A program made the translations under genes and the position numbers. 64,000 nt of DNA from Clostridia bacterium (GTDB taxonomy: Bacteria; Bacillota; Clostridia; Oscillospirales; QAMX01): assembly GCA_017532825.1 (NCBI GenBank), contig JAFXIT010000041.1, positions 21,423 through 85,422 on the forward strand, given 5' to 3'. The notes beneath the pieces are model-generated. The model was given only the letters and a program-made list of their open reading frames with translations, made no database searches and was not told the origin of the DNA. This document shows positions 45,613-54,119 of this stretch, piece after piece (positions within the stretch are counted from its first letter, which is position 1; each line of letters starts with the position of its first letter).

Positions 45613-45626
45613 ACCACCAAAAAAAG

Positions 45627-45661
45627 ACCCGACCCACCCTGCAAAGGTGAGTCGGGTTTTA
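45627..45661. terminator. Bidirectional terminator
   Basis: ACCCGAC...GTCGGGT stem extended by CACC/GGTG with one mismatch, flanked by A and T tracts; serves the sialidase-fold gene and the DUF1508 gene. Confidence 0.85.
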
Positions 45662-45668
45662 TTATACC

Positions 45669-46040
45669 TCATTCAATGATGACTGAGGCATCGGGGGCGT
45701 TCTTTGCTATCGACTTGATACCGTTTAGGCACCCTGCCTTGGACACGTAGCTTTCGCCCGTTGCTATGATGCGGCCGTTAGAGGATTTCAGTCTGAATCT
45801 GAACTCCTCGGCACGGTCCTTATATACCTCGTACTTTGGATGCTGCAGCACCTCATGTCCCGGCACGGTCGTATCCTCTATTGCCGCCGAAGCGTTACGG
45901 CGGACGCTTCCTATGCCGTTTTCACAGCTTTCAAGGGAGGAATACACCTCTCCCGTTGCCACTATCTCTCCGTTTGCGGCCTTTAAGTTAAATTTATATC
46001 CGTCATTTTTTGTTTTTATTATAACGAATTTTCCCGCCAT
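45669..46040 (-). CDS. Tandem DUF1508 (YegP-like) protein
   Basis: A 123-residue protein with two copies of the DUF1508 fold: repeat 1 KFVIIKTKNDGYKFNLKAAN with GEIVATGEVYSSLESCENGI; repeat 2 KYEVYKDRAEEFRFRLKSSN with GRIIATGESYVSKAGCLNGI. The YegP family is small and widespread; its biochemical role is not known to me. The start MAGKFVIIK follows GGAAGGAC; an upstream in-frame ATG gives a five-residue extension without a ribosome site. Monocistronic. Confidence 0.88.
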   Translation of the reverse strand: MAGKFVIIKTKNDGYKFNLKAANGEIVATGEVYSSLESCENGIGSVRRNASAAIEDTTVPGHEVLQHPKYEVYKDRAEEFRFRLKSSNGRIIATGESYVSKAGCLNGIKSIAKNAPDASVIIE

Positions 46041-46070
46041 ACTGTCCTTCCTCATCCTCTGTTTTTTTAC

Positions 46071-46099
46071 ATTATACCAACAAACAGCCTGTTTTGCAA
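46071..46099 (-). promoter_or_regulatory. Sigma-A promoter of the DUF1508 gene
   Basis: TTGCAA, 17 bp, TATAAT on the minus strand. Confidence 0.7.
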
Positions 46100-46144
46100 T
46101 ATTTCAATTAAAATTTTTGCATTTTCGACAAAAACAAAAGTTAA

Positions 46145-46172
46145 TTTACATTTCACAAAAATATGCTATAAT
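46145..46172 (+). promoter_or_regulatory. Sigma-A promoter of the YjdF-like gene
   Basis: TTTACA, 16 bp, TATAAT in an AT-rich region, with an AAGGAG site before the start. Confidence 0.65.
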
Positions 46173-46200
46173 GTAATATCTTGCACAAGGAGAAAGAGCC

Positions 46201-46980
46201 ATGAAAAAACGTAACGAAAGCATCCCATCCCTCAAGGAGCAATATCGTGCCAACAAGTGGCTGTTTTTTATCTATGCCTTTCTTCGCCTTTCGGTCGTAG
46301 GTATACTTATCGCACAGGTGCTTAACAGGGACTATCTCAACGTCGCACTTTGCGCATTGACTCTTGTTTTGTTCTTTATTCCGTCATTTATCGAACGAAG
46401 AATAAAGGTAGACATTCCCGACGTTCTTGAGGTGACCGTTTTATTGTTCATCTACGCCGCCGAGATACTCGGTGAGATACGGGAATACTACGTCAACGTC
46501 CCACACTGGGACACCATGCTGCATACCGTCACCGGCTTCCTTTGTGCCGCCATCGGCATTGCCCTTATCGATCTGTTGAACCGAAGCGACAAGGTCTCAC
46601 TGTCGCTCTCTCCCCTCTTTGTGGCGATATTTGCCTTCTGTTTTTCGATGACTATCGGCATCGTTTGGGAGTTTTTTGAGTTCGGTATGGACAAATATGC
46701 CGGAATGGATATGCAAAAGGACACTTATATAACCCGGATAACCTCCGTCTCTCTCCACCCCGACGGGCGTAATATTCCTGTTGAGTTAGATATAGACTCG
46801 GTGGTGATAAACGGCGAGGAATGGCCCGGATACCTTGACGTCGGTCTTCGTGATACGATGAAGGATCTGTTTGTAAACTTTATCGGTGCGACCGTGTTTT
46901 CCGTCATCGGCTACTTTTACATAAAAAACAGAGGACAGGGCAGATTTGCAAAGCTCTTTATTCCCCGTAAAAAGGAATAA
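46201..46980 (+). CDS. YjdF/DUF2238-like multipass membrane protein
   Basis: A 259-residue membrane protein with about six helices. Conserved-looking polar motifs are HWDTMLHTVTGFLCA, IGIVWEFFEFGMD and GLRDTMKDLFVNFIGA, which match the H-D, WE-E-D and DTxxDxxxN pattern of the DUF2238 (YjdF) family. These residues face the membrane interior in such proteins and might bind a metal, but no function is established. The segment between WEFFEFGMD and DTMKD (about 45 residues, TYITRITSVSLHPDGRN) is longer and probably extracytoplasmic. It may be co-transcribed with the leucine-rich lipoprotein 29 bases downstream. Confidence 0.72.
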   Translation: MKKRNESIPSLKEQYRANKWLFFIYAFLRLSVVGILIAQVLNRDYLNVALCALTLVLFFIPSFIERRIKVDIPDVLEVTVLLFIYAAEILGEIREYYVNVPHWDTMLHTVTGFLCAAIGIALIDLLNRSDKVSLSLSPLFVAIFAFCFSMTIGIVWEFFEFGMDKYAGMDMQKDTYITRITSVSLHPDGRNIPVELDIDSVVINGEEWPGYLDVGLRDTMKDLFVNFIGATVFSVIGYFYIKNRGQGRFAKLFIPRKKE

Positions 46981-47009
46981 TCTTTTGATCGCAAACAGAG
47001 GTGTTACAT

Positions 47010-48929
47010 ATGAAAAAAACCGCATTTATTCCCATCCTGATACTCTCCCTCCTTCTTTCCGCATGCGGAGGAGGAAAACCTGCCGCAACGCCGTCAGAGA
47101 CCACCGCGGCTACGACTGCTCAGCAGACAACTGCGCCGTCCGAGGACGGAACGTCCTCGAGCAGTTCCGTGACAACGGAACCTGCAACCACCGTACCGCA
47201 GACCACTGCGCCGTCCGAGGACGGAACGTCCTCGAGCAGTTCCGTGACAACGGAACCTGCAACCACCGCACCGCAGACGACCGCAGCTATTACCACCGCA
47301 CCGCAGACGACTGTGGCTACTACGACTGTTCCCGAAACCACCGCAACTACTACCACGGTACCCGAAACTACTGTAACTACTACCACGGTACCCGAAACCA
47401 CCGCAACTACTACCACGGTACCCGAAACCACCGCAACTACCACCGAACAATATTTCCCCGATCTTCCCGAGTACGGAAGGTACGTCTACCAAGGTGTCAT
47501 ATATTACATATCAAGATATGACGTTGCGGTAACGGGATATATTGAGTCGGAGCTTCCCTCCGAGTTGGTCATACCCGCCCACTTCAACGGAAAACCGGTC
47601 TTGGTGATAGAAGAAAATGCATTTTTGGGTTGCACCGTGCTTGTATCTCTTGTCATCCCCGAGGGTGTATTTGTTATCGGCGACTGTGCCTTCAACGATT
47701 GCACCTCTCTTAAGTCGCTTACCCTTCCAGCCTCTCTTGAGGACATCGGCAGATGGCCCTTTGCCGGATGCGACAGACTCGTAATAACCGCCCCCGAAGG
47801 CTCCCTCGCAGAGAGCCATGCAATAGAAGGCGGTATTCCTCTTGCATCCGATGACAACAGCGGCAGTGAGCCCGACGAGCCCGACGGACCTATCAGTAAT
47901 CTTTACGTCTTGGACGGTGTCACCTACGACATTTCCGGCGACTTTGCCGTTATTGTTTGGTTTGACGGCTCTTTGGGCATCTCCGAGCTGGTCATACCCT
48001 CGAGCGTATACGGTCTTGATGTGCTCATTATCAACGATTCCGCATTTTCGAATGCCACGACCCTTACGTCCATCGTCCTTCCCGACACCCTCACGGCCAT
48101 AGGCCACATGGCATTTATGGGCTGCACAGGCCTTATCTCCATCTCCATTCCCGACAGCGTCACCTCACTTGGCCAGTCGGTATTTGAAACCTGCCTCTCC
48201 CTGGTCTCGGTCTACATCGGTGACGGCGTCACCGCCATTCCCGAGGCTGCCTTCAGATGGTGTAATGCGCTCAGCGAGGTAAAGATGACCGACAGCGTGA
48301 CCTCCCTCAAGGAGGCCGCATTTGAAGGCTGTTCCGCCCTCGAGATGATATTCATACCCGAAAGCGTTACCGAATTGGGACACAGAGTATTTGACGGCTG
48401 TTCTCTGCTGACCATCGACACCCCCGTAGGCTCTGCCGCCGAGGAATATGCCAAGGAGGCAAACATAGAGCTCCTTAACAAGGAGGAGGACAAGGTCGAC
48501 ACAGTTCCCTCCGAGGGAGAGTACACCGCCGACGGTATCGTCTACCGCATTGAAAACGGTACCGCCACGATCATCGGATACGATCCAAGCTACAACTTCG
48601 GCAGCGGTCAGTACGGGCTTTACACCCTACCCTCCACCGTTGGCGATTACCCCGTAACTACGATCGGTGCATCGGCCTTCTACGACTGCAGGACCCTTAT
48701 ACGGCTTGTCATACCGGAGGGAGTTACCTCGATAGGCCCCTCGGCATTTCAGCACTGCGCAAGCCTCCGCTACGTCACCATCCCAAACAGTACGACCTTC
48801 ATTGGAAGCATGGCATTCTGGAGCACCGGAGTCGGCCTGCTGATAATAGGCTCTCCCGGCTCGTTTGCCCAACAGTATGCAAGGTCAAACAGCTACAGCT
48901 TCTCGGCAACATACAATCCACCCGCATAA
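47010..48929 (+). CDS. BspA-type leucine-rich repeat surface lipoprotein
   Basis: A 639-residue lipoprotein. Signal peptide with lipobox LSAC; residues about 25-150 are a low-complexity Thr/Pro/Ser stalk containing exact repeats; then blocks of BspA-type (LRR_5) repeats such as VIEENAFLGCTVLVSLVIPE, IGDCAFNDCTSLKSLTLPAS, GHMAFMGCTGLISISIPDSV and IGPSAFQHCASLRYVTIPNS. Three sub-blocks each begin with a VYQGVIY/VLDGVTYDIS/TADGIVYRIE strand. BspA-like proteins bind host or bacterial surfaces; the stalk would lift the repeats through the peptidoglycan. The start MKKTAFIPIL follows GAGGTG; three upstream codons are possible. A strong terminator follows. Confidence 0.9.
   Translation: MKKTAFIPILILSLLLSACGGGKPAATPSETTAATTAQQTTAPSEDGTSSSSSVTTEPATTVPQTTAPSEDGTSSSSSVTTEPATTAPQTTAAITTAPQTTVATTTVPETTATTTTVPETTVTTTTVPETTATTTTVPETTATTTEQYFPDLPEYGRYVYQGVIYYISRYDVAVTGYIESELPSELVIPAHFNGKPVLVIEENAFLGCTVLVSLVIPEGVFVIGDCAFNDCTSLKSLTLPASLEDIGRWPFAGCDRLVITAPEGSLAESHAIEGGIPLASDDNSGSEPDEPDGPISNLYVLDGVTYDISGDFAVIVWFDGSLGISELVIPSSVYGLDVLIINDSAFSNATTLTSIVLPDTLTAIGHMAFMGCTGLISISIPDSVTSLGQSVFETCLSLVSVYIGDGVTAIPEAAFRWCNALSEVKMTDSVTSLKEAAFEGCSALEMIFIPESVTELGHRVFDGCSLLTIDTPVGSAAEEYAKEANIELLNKEEDKVDTVPSEGEYTADGIVYRIENGTATIIGYDPSYNFGSGQYGLYTLPSTVGDYPVTTIGASAFYDCRTLIRLVIPEGVTSIGPSAFQHCASLRYVTIPNSTTFIGSMAFWSTGVGLLIIGSPGSFAQQYARSNSYSFSATYNPPA
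47131..47440 (+). repeat. Tandem repeats coding the Thr/Pro stalk
   Basis: Two near-identical 75-base units (47131-47205 and 47206-47280) encode TTAPSEDGTSSSSS and following VTTEPATT residues twice. They are followed by four units of 30 bases (47321-47440) each encoding a TTTTVPETTx decapeptide. All periods are multiples of three, so gain or loss of units would keep the frame. Confidence 0.9.
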
Positions 48930-48933
48930 AAAA

Positions 48934-48966
48934 AAGCCCCACCGCTTGAGCGGTGGGGTATTTTTT
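48934..48966. terminator. Bidirectional terminator between the LRR lipoprotein and trkH
   Basis: A perfect nine-base stem CCCCACCGC / GCGGTGGGG with a TTGA loop, A-tract before and T-tract after. Confidence 0.92.
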
Positions 48967-50419
48967 ATTTGCTTCTGCGCCAGACCGACGGCACAAACAG
49001 GAGTATCATCGGGAATATCTCAAGTCTGCCGATGATCATATTCACGATCAATACCAGCTTTGAAACCACCGAAAAGCTCCCGTAGTTTCCAAACGATCCC
49101 ACAAGGCCCATCGAAGGTCCTATATTATTCAGCGCCGATAGGACCGATGTAAACGTCGTTTCAAAGCCAAATCCGTCCAGCGAGATCAAAAGCACCGACA
49201 CTACGGCAACAATGACGTACACCACCATATATCCGCAGACGTTTTTTGCCATGCCGTCTTCGACGGGGTGTCCGTCTATCATCATAAGCTTTACGCTGCG
49301 AGGGTGTATCGCCTGATGGATCTGGTTTTTAACGAATTTGAGTAAAATAAGCAATCTTGATATCTTGATACCGCCGCCGGTAGACCCTGCACATCCGCCG
49401 AAGATCATCAAAAGTATCAAAAGACTTCTCGACAGCTCCGGATAGGTGTTAACCTCAGAGGTTGCAAAGCCGGTGGTCGATATTATCGAGCTGACCTGGA
49501 AAAAGCTGTATCGGAGGGCAACACCGAAGCTTTCAAACAGCGAAATAGTGTTGAGTGATACAACTACGGTGGATACTATCACAATGCCCAAGAACAGTCT
49601 GAGTTCTTCGTTTTTGTATACGGCTCTGAACTGCCGAAGCAGAATGAAATGATAAATATTGAAGCTTACCGAGAAAAGCACCATAAATACGGCAACGACC
49701 ATCTGCAGATACACACTGTCATAGGCCGCAATACTGGCGTTGCGCACCGAAAAGCCGCCTGTGCCGGCAGTGCCGAGCGCAGTAGTTACGCTGTCAAACA
49801 GCGGCATACCGCCCACAAGCAGCAGCACAAGCTCCGAAAGGGTCATAACGATGTATATACCGTAAAGTATTCTTGCGGTATACCTGAGCTTGGGAACCAA
49901 TTTGCCGACGGTAGGACCGGTGCTTTCTGCTCTGAGAAGATGCACCAGCGTGCCGCCGCCGCGGCTTATGGGGGCAATAGCAAGGAAAAACACAAGTACC
50001 CCCATGCCGCCAAGCCAATGGGTAAAGCTTCTCCAATAGAGATCGCTTTTCGGAAGCGACTCAACGTCGGAAAGGATCGTTGCGCCCGTGGTAGTAAATC
50101 CCGATACGCTTTCAAAAAAGGCATCGATGGGATTTGCTATTGCTCCACTGATACAAAAAGGAAGCGCACCGACCAGCGACATCATTATCCAGGAAAGGGC
50201 GACGGTGACAAAGCCCTCACGGGCAAAAAACGACCGGTCTTTGGTCTTCATAAGGGTAAGTACGGTGCCGACGGCAAGACAGATACCTGCCGATACGACA
50301 AAGCCGACTACCGAGCCCGTCTCACCCAAGGCTATGGCAATAACGAGTGCGGGAAGCATAAATACCCCTTCGATACGGAGTATCTGCCCCATATAGTTCA
50401 ATACAAGACGTCCGTTCAT
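48965..50419 (-). CDS. trkH: Potassium uptake protein TrkH/KtrB family
   Basis: A 484-residue potassium channel-like transporter with four M1-P-M2 repeats. Filter segments are visible: SGFTTTGATIL, GTAGTGGFSVR, STTGFATSEV and NNIGPSMGLVG, each with the central Gly of the family; GGCAGSTGGGIKISRLLILL is the typical D3M2/gating region. The stop overlaps the downstream terminator. Its ATG overlaps the trkA stop by four bases (ATGA), so the channel and its gating subunit are translated together. Confidence 0.95.
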   Translation of the reverse strand: MNGRLVLNYMGQILRIEGVFMLPALVIAIALGETGSVVGFVVSAGICLAVGTVLTLMKTKDRSFFAREGFVTVALSWIMMSLVGALPFCISGAIANPIDAFFESVSGFTTTGATILSDVESLPKSDLYWRSFTHWLGGMGVLVFFLAIAPISRGGGTLVHLLRAESTGPTVGKLVPKLRYTARILYGIYIVMTLSELVLLLVGGMPLFDSVTTALGTAGTGGFSVRNASIAAYDSVYLQMVVAVFMVLFSVSFNIYHFILLRQFRAVYKNEELRLFLGIVIVSTVVVSLNTISLFESFGVALRYSFFQVSSIISTTGFATSEVNTYPELSRSLLILLMIFGGCAGSTGGGIKISRLLILLKFVKNQIHQAIHPRSVKLMMIDGHPVEDGMAKNVCGYMVVYVIVAVVSVLLISLDGFGFETTFTSVLSALNNIGPSMGLVGSFGNYGSFSVVSKLVLIVNMIIGRLEIFPMILLFVPSVWRRSK

Positions 50420-51786
50420 TTCGTGCCTTCTTCAAATATCTCGTTGAGGTCGGATACTCCGGCATCGCTCGTAGTCACTACAACGACCGAATCTCCGAGC
50501 ATTATCTTATCCGAGCCCGAGGGAATTATGATCTGACCTCTGCGGAGGATACAGCTTATGAGCATATTTTTCTTGAGCTTGTAGCTCGAAAGGGGCATAT
50601 CAAGGTATTTCGTGCCCGCAGCGGCGGTAAACTCAAGCGCCTCTGCCCTGCCGTCAACTATCCTGTGGAGGGTGTGGACGGTGCCGCCCGAGGTGTTCTG
50701 CATCGCTCTGACGTAGCGGATTATGCCGTTGGCGGTAAGGTTCTTCGGACAGACGACGCTCCCTATGCCCAGATCGTCAAAGAGCGGATAATACTCCGTA
50801 CGGTTGACCTTGGTCACCGTTTTGGGTACACCGATACTGTTTGCAAACATCGACACGATGAGATTTTCCTCATCCATATTCATAAGGGTGACCACGGCAT
50901 CCGTCTGGCGAAGGCCCTCGGCAATGAGCACGTCTTGCTTGGTGCCGTCGGCATTTACTATTACCGCACCCGGAAGCTGTTGGGCCAATTCAACGCACTT
51001 TTCACGGTCGTTATCGATTATTTTGACCGAAATGCCGCTCTTGACAAGCTCCTCGGTAAGATAGCGTGCAATACGGCTTCCGCCGATGATTATAACGCTC
51101 TTTACCCTCGGAGCCTTGATCCCAAGCTTCTTTGTAAGCTTTACAAGCTCACTGCTGGGAGCGGTGACGTTTATCTTGTCGCCCTTTTCAAGCACAAATC
51201 GGCCGTTGGGTATAACGACCTCGCCGTCACGGTCGACGGCACAGACGAGTATCTTCATTCCGATAAGCTTCGGAAGCTCTATAAGGCTCTTGCCTACAAG
51301 GATACTGTCCTCGTCCACCACAAATTCAACTATCTCCACCCTGCCGCGTGAAAAGGCGTCACGTCTGAGGAAGGACGGAAACTGGAGTATGCGGTATATC
51401 TCCTTTGCCGCAGTCCGCTCGGGGTTTACGGTCATGGCAAGGCCGAGCTCTTCCTTCATGAACTCTATCTGCTCGGTATAATCGGGATTTCTGACCCTCG
51501 ATATGGCGTTTTTACAGCCAAGCTTCTTTGCAAGCACACAGCAAAGAAGGTTGACCTCATCCGACGAGGTTGCGGCAATTATCAGGTCGCTGTTTTGAAC
51601 GTCAGCCTGACGCTGTATTTCAAGGCTGGCTCCGTTGCCGTTTACTACCATAACGTCAAGAGCGTCGAGGGATTCTTCAAGCACCATTATGTTATTGTCT
51701 ATCACGGTAACGTCGTGATCCTCGTGTGCAAGCTGTTCCGCAAGCGCAAAGCCGACCTTTCCGTCACCGACTATTACTATCTTCAT
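50416..51786 (-). CDS. trkA: Trk system potassium regulatory protein TrkA
   Basis: A 456-residue peripheral gating protein with two RCK units, each a Rossmann NAD-binding domain plus a TrkA_C domain. Nucleotide loops are IVGDGKVGFALAEQL at residue 4 and IIGGSRIARYLTEEL near 231; acidic residues at the strand ends (VIDNN and IIDND) bind NAD(H)/ATP ribose. It opens or closes TrkH by nucleotide binding. Both genes are read from one promoter. Confidence 0.95.
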   Translation of the reverse strand: MKIVIVGDGKVGFALAEQLAHEDHDVTVIDNNIMVLEESLDALDVMVVNGNGASLEIQRQADVQNSDLIIAATSSDEVNLLCCVLAKKLGCKNAISRVRNPDYTEQIEFMKEELGLAMTVNPERTAAKEIYRILQFPSFLRRDAFSRGRVEIVEFVVDEDSILVGKSLIELPKLIGMKILVCAVDRDGEVVIPNGRFVLEKGDKINVTAPSSELVKLTKKLGIKAPRVKSVIIIGGSRIARYLTEELVKSGISVKIIDNDREKCVELAQQLPGAVIVNADGTKQDVLIAEGLRQTDAVVTLMNMDEENLIVSMFANSIGVPKTVTKVNRTEYYPLFDDLGIGSVVCPKNLTANGIIRYVRAMQNTSGGTVHTLHRIVDGRAEALEFTAAAGTKYLDMPLSSYKLKKNMLISCILRRGQIIIPSGSDKIMLGDSVVVVTTSDAGVSDLNEIFEEGTK

Positions 51787-51820
51787 TTCCGTTCCTCCGA
51801 AGAATCATAGTTACACCTAT

Positions 51821-51848
51821 ATTTTACACCCAAAAACGTAAAATGCAA
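51821..51848 (-). promoter_or_regulatory. Sigma-A promoter of trkAH
   Basis: TTGCAT, 16 bp, TAAAAT on the minus strand. Confidence 0.55.
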
Positions 51849-51854
51849 TACCCT

Positions 51855-53678
51855 TTACCCTCTTTTTGTCGGCTTTAAGGCCCGCATTGAGTTTAATACC
51901 GCAAGCAGTGCCACTCCGACGTCGGCAAACACCGCCGCCCACATTCCAAGTAGCCCTGCCGCACCGAGCGCAAGGGCCAAGACCTTGAGGGCAATTATAA
52001 AGGAGATGTTTTGCTTTGCGATCGCAACTGCCCGCCTTGCATCGGCGATCGACTGAGGCAGCTTAAGGGGGGAATCGTTCATAATAACGGCATCCGCCGC
52101 CTCGATCGCAGCGTCTGCGCCGAGGCCGCCCATGGCTACTCCTACATCTGCGCCCGCAAGCACCGGTGCATCGTTTATTCCGTCCCCTACAAATACCACT
52201 TCACCGTCGCTTTCCGACCTTATCTGCTCCACTATATTAAGCTTATCCTCCGGCATAAGCTCGGCACGGAAGCTGTCGATACCGAGCCTTTGGGCCACGG
52301 CGGCCGCAACCTCTGCGTTGTCGCCCGTCAGCATCACCGTTTTCACGCCAAGCTCCTTAAGCTTTGATACCGCCTCTGCGGCATCGGTTTTGATGCCGTC
52401 AGCGGTTACTATGTATCCGACATAACCTCCCTCCAGCGCCACGTGGACCGCAGTAGCTCCAACGTTTTCGCAGTCGAGACCGAGCTTTGACATCATGGCG
52501 GCATTTCCGACACACACCTGCCGTCCCTCGACCTCGGCGCTCACACCCATACCGGGGTATTCCTTTATATTCACGGCAGGCGGTACATCGCCCTTTTGTG
52601 CCCTTGCTATCGCACGGGCGATAGGATGGCTCGATCTGCTCTCGGCAGATGCGGCAAGGCGCAGGAGCTCAACCTCCGAAATGCCAAAAGCGACCGTTTT
52701 GACTATCTCAAAGCTGCCCTTTGTAAGAGTACCCGTTTTGTCGAGTACTGCCGTTTTGACCCCTGCAAGGCTCTCCACATAGCTTCCGCCCTTGATAAGC
52801 ACGCCGTTTCTCGACTGTCCTCCGATAGCCGCAAAGAAGGTAAGCGGTATCGATATAACAAGGGCGCAGGGGCAGGATATTACAAGGAAGGTAAGCGCAC
52901 GGTATATCCATTTTACAAGGCCACCTCCCCCGAATACAGTCGGAAGAAGGGCTATAAGCAGGGCAAGTATGACGACCGTCGGGGTGTATACCCTTGCAAA
53001 GCGGGATATAAATTTCTCCTTTGCGGACCTGCGCTCGGCGGCGTACTTAGTGAGCTCCAGCACCCTCGCCGCAGCCGAGAGTGCATAGGGCTTTTCGACA
53101 CGGACGGTAATGACCCCTTCAAGGTTTATGCATCCCGCATATACGGGTGTCCCCTCAAAGCATTCCGCCGGCAGGCTCTCCCCGGTGAGCATGGAGGTAT
53201 CGACAGTTGAGTGCCCCTCTACAACCCTGCCGTCAAGCGGCAGGCGTTCTCCGGGAAGTACCTCTATGAGAGCACCCACCTCGACCGTCTCGGCCTCCAC
53301 CGAGATCCTGCCGTCGTCGGTGATGACGTTTGCCCTATCGGGCCGCAGATCCATAAGCGAGCGTACCGAACGCTCGGAACGGTCGTGTGCAATGTCGGTA
53401 AGCATCTCTCCGACGGTGTAAAACAGCATTACTCCCACCGCTTCGGCGTATTCGCCTATCACGAATGCGCCCACGGATGCGATAAGCATAAGAAGATTTT
53501 CGTCAAACACCCTGCCGCGGGCAATATTGCCGCCTGCATTTTGGATGACCTCGCTTCCGAGTATCAGGTAGGCGACCGCAAAGAGTGCAAGCCCGAGCTC
53601 GTAAATATATACGGAGGCTGTAAGCCCCGAAACAAAGACCGCCGCACCGACGGAAAGTCTTACGATCTCCTTTTTCAT
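51855..53678 (-). CDS. P1B-type heavy-metal ATPase (Zn/Cd/Pb exporter type)
   Basis: A 607-residue metal-exporting ATPase. Membrane metal site ISCPCALVISIP (CPC), phosphorylation site DKTGTLTKG, TGES actuator motif in LTGESLPAE, HP motif SSHPIARA, and GDGINDAPVLAGADVG hinge. The last membrane helix has the Asp of the zinc/cadmium type (MWAAVFADVGVALLAVLNS). There is no N-terminal HMA domain; such short forms are common in Firmicutes. Its ATG overlaps the stop of the CadC-type regulator gene by four bases, which indicates metal-inducible co-expression. Metal is predicted from motif and regulator, not measured. Confidence 0.92.
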   Translation of the reverse strand: MKKEIVRLSVGAAVFVSGLTASVYIYELGLALFAVAYLILGSEVIQNAGGNIARGRVFDENLLMLIASVGAFVIGEYAEAVGVMLFYTVGEMLTDIAHDRSERSVRSLMDLRPDRANVITDDGRISVEAETVEVGALIEVLPGERLPLDGRVVEGHSTVDTSMLTGESLPAECFEGTPVYAGCINLEGVITVRVEKPYALSAAARVLELTKYAAERRSAKEKFISRFARVYTPTVVILALLIALLPTVFGGGGLVKWIYRALTFLVISCPCALVISIPLTFFAAIGGQSRNGVLIKGGSYVESLAGVKTAVLDKTGTLTKGSFEIVKTVAFGISEVELLRLAASAESRSSHPIARAIARAQKGDVPPAVNIKEYPGMGVSAEVEGRQVCVGNAAMMSKLGLDCENVGATAVHVALEGGYVGYIVTADGIKTDAAEAVSKLKELGVKTVMLTGDNAEVAAAVAQRLGIDSFRAELMPEDKLNIVEQIRSESDGEVVFVGDGINDAPVLAGADVGVAMGGLGADAAIEAADAVIMNDSPLKLPQSIADARRAVAIAKQNISFIIALKVLALALGAAGLLGMWAAVFADVGVALLAVLNSMRALKPTKRG

Positions 53679-54031
53679 TGATGTACGTGCTCCAATCCCG
53701 ACTCTATCATCCCTCTTACGTGGCCGTCCGAGAGTGAATAAAAGACGTTTTTGCCCTCTCTGCGGAATGCAACCAGATCAGCCCGTCTGAGCATACCAAG
53801 CTGATGCGACACAGCAGATTTGGTCATTCCAAGCACGTTTGCAATGTCGCAAACGCACATTTCGCCCTCGAGAAGGGTGCAAATTATCTTGGTCCTGGTC
53901 GGGTCTCCGAGTATCTTAAAAAACTCCGCCACACGGGCAAGGACCTCGTCTGCAGGTAGGCACTTTATTACCTGCTCAACCGCTTCCCTGTGGACGATGT
54001 TGCAGTCACAGGAGTATTTATTATGAGACAT
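53675..54031 (-). CDS. CadC-type ArsR/SmtB metal-sensing repressor
   Basis: A 118-residue winged-helix repressor. The metal-sensing residues of CadC are present: an N-terminal CDC near residue 8, the alpha-3 CxC in GEMCVCDIANVLG, and an alpha-5 pattern DGHVRGMIESGLEHVH like the second zinc site. DNA-recognition helix: MTKSAVSHQLGMLRRADLV. Metal binding should release DNA and derepress the operon. The start MSHNKYSCDCN follows GGAGG; a 13-residue upstream extension runs into the operator and is unlikely. The stop overlaps the ATPase start. Confidence 0.92.
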   Translation of the reverse strand: MSHNKYSCDCNIVHREAVEQVIKCLPADEVLARVAEFFKILGDPTRTKIICTLLEGEMCVCDIANVLGMTKSAVSHQLGMLRRADLVAFRREGKNVFYSLSDGHVRGMIESGLEHVHQ

Positions 54032-54047
54032 ATCAAAACCTCCGCAC

Positions 54048-54077
54048 ATAACAGTTGAGTATTCATTCAACCGTTAT
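54048..54077. promoter_or_regulatory. Operator of the CadC-type repressor (downstream copy)
   Basis: An imperfect 30-base inverted repeat, ATAACAGTTGA...TCAACCGTTAT, immediately downstream of the -10 box. A second related palindrome GTTGAGCCGACACTCAAC (54084-54101) fills the promoter spacer. The TTGA/TCAA half-sites resemble SmtB/CadC 12-2-12 operators. Confidence 0.7.
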
Positions 54078-54107
54078 ATTATAGTTGAGCCGACACTCAA
54101 CTGTCAA
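54078..54107 (-). promoter_or_regulatory. Promoter of the metal-resistance operon
   Basis: TTGACA, 18 bp, TATAAT on the minus strand; the spacer is itself a palindrome (GTTGAG...CTCAAC), so bound repressor would block polymerase directly. Confidence 0.8.
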
Positions 54108-54119
54108 GCAGGTGTCGGC

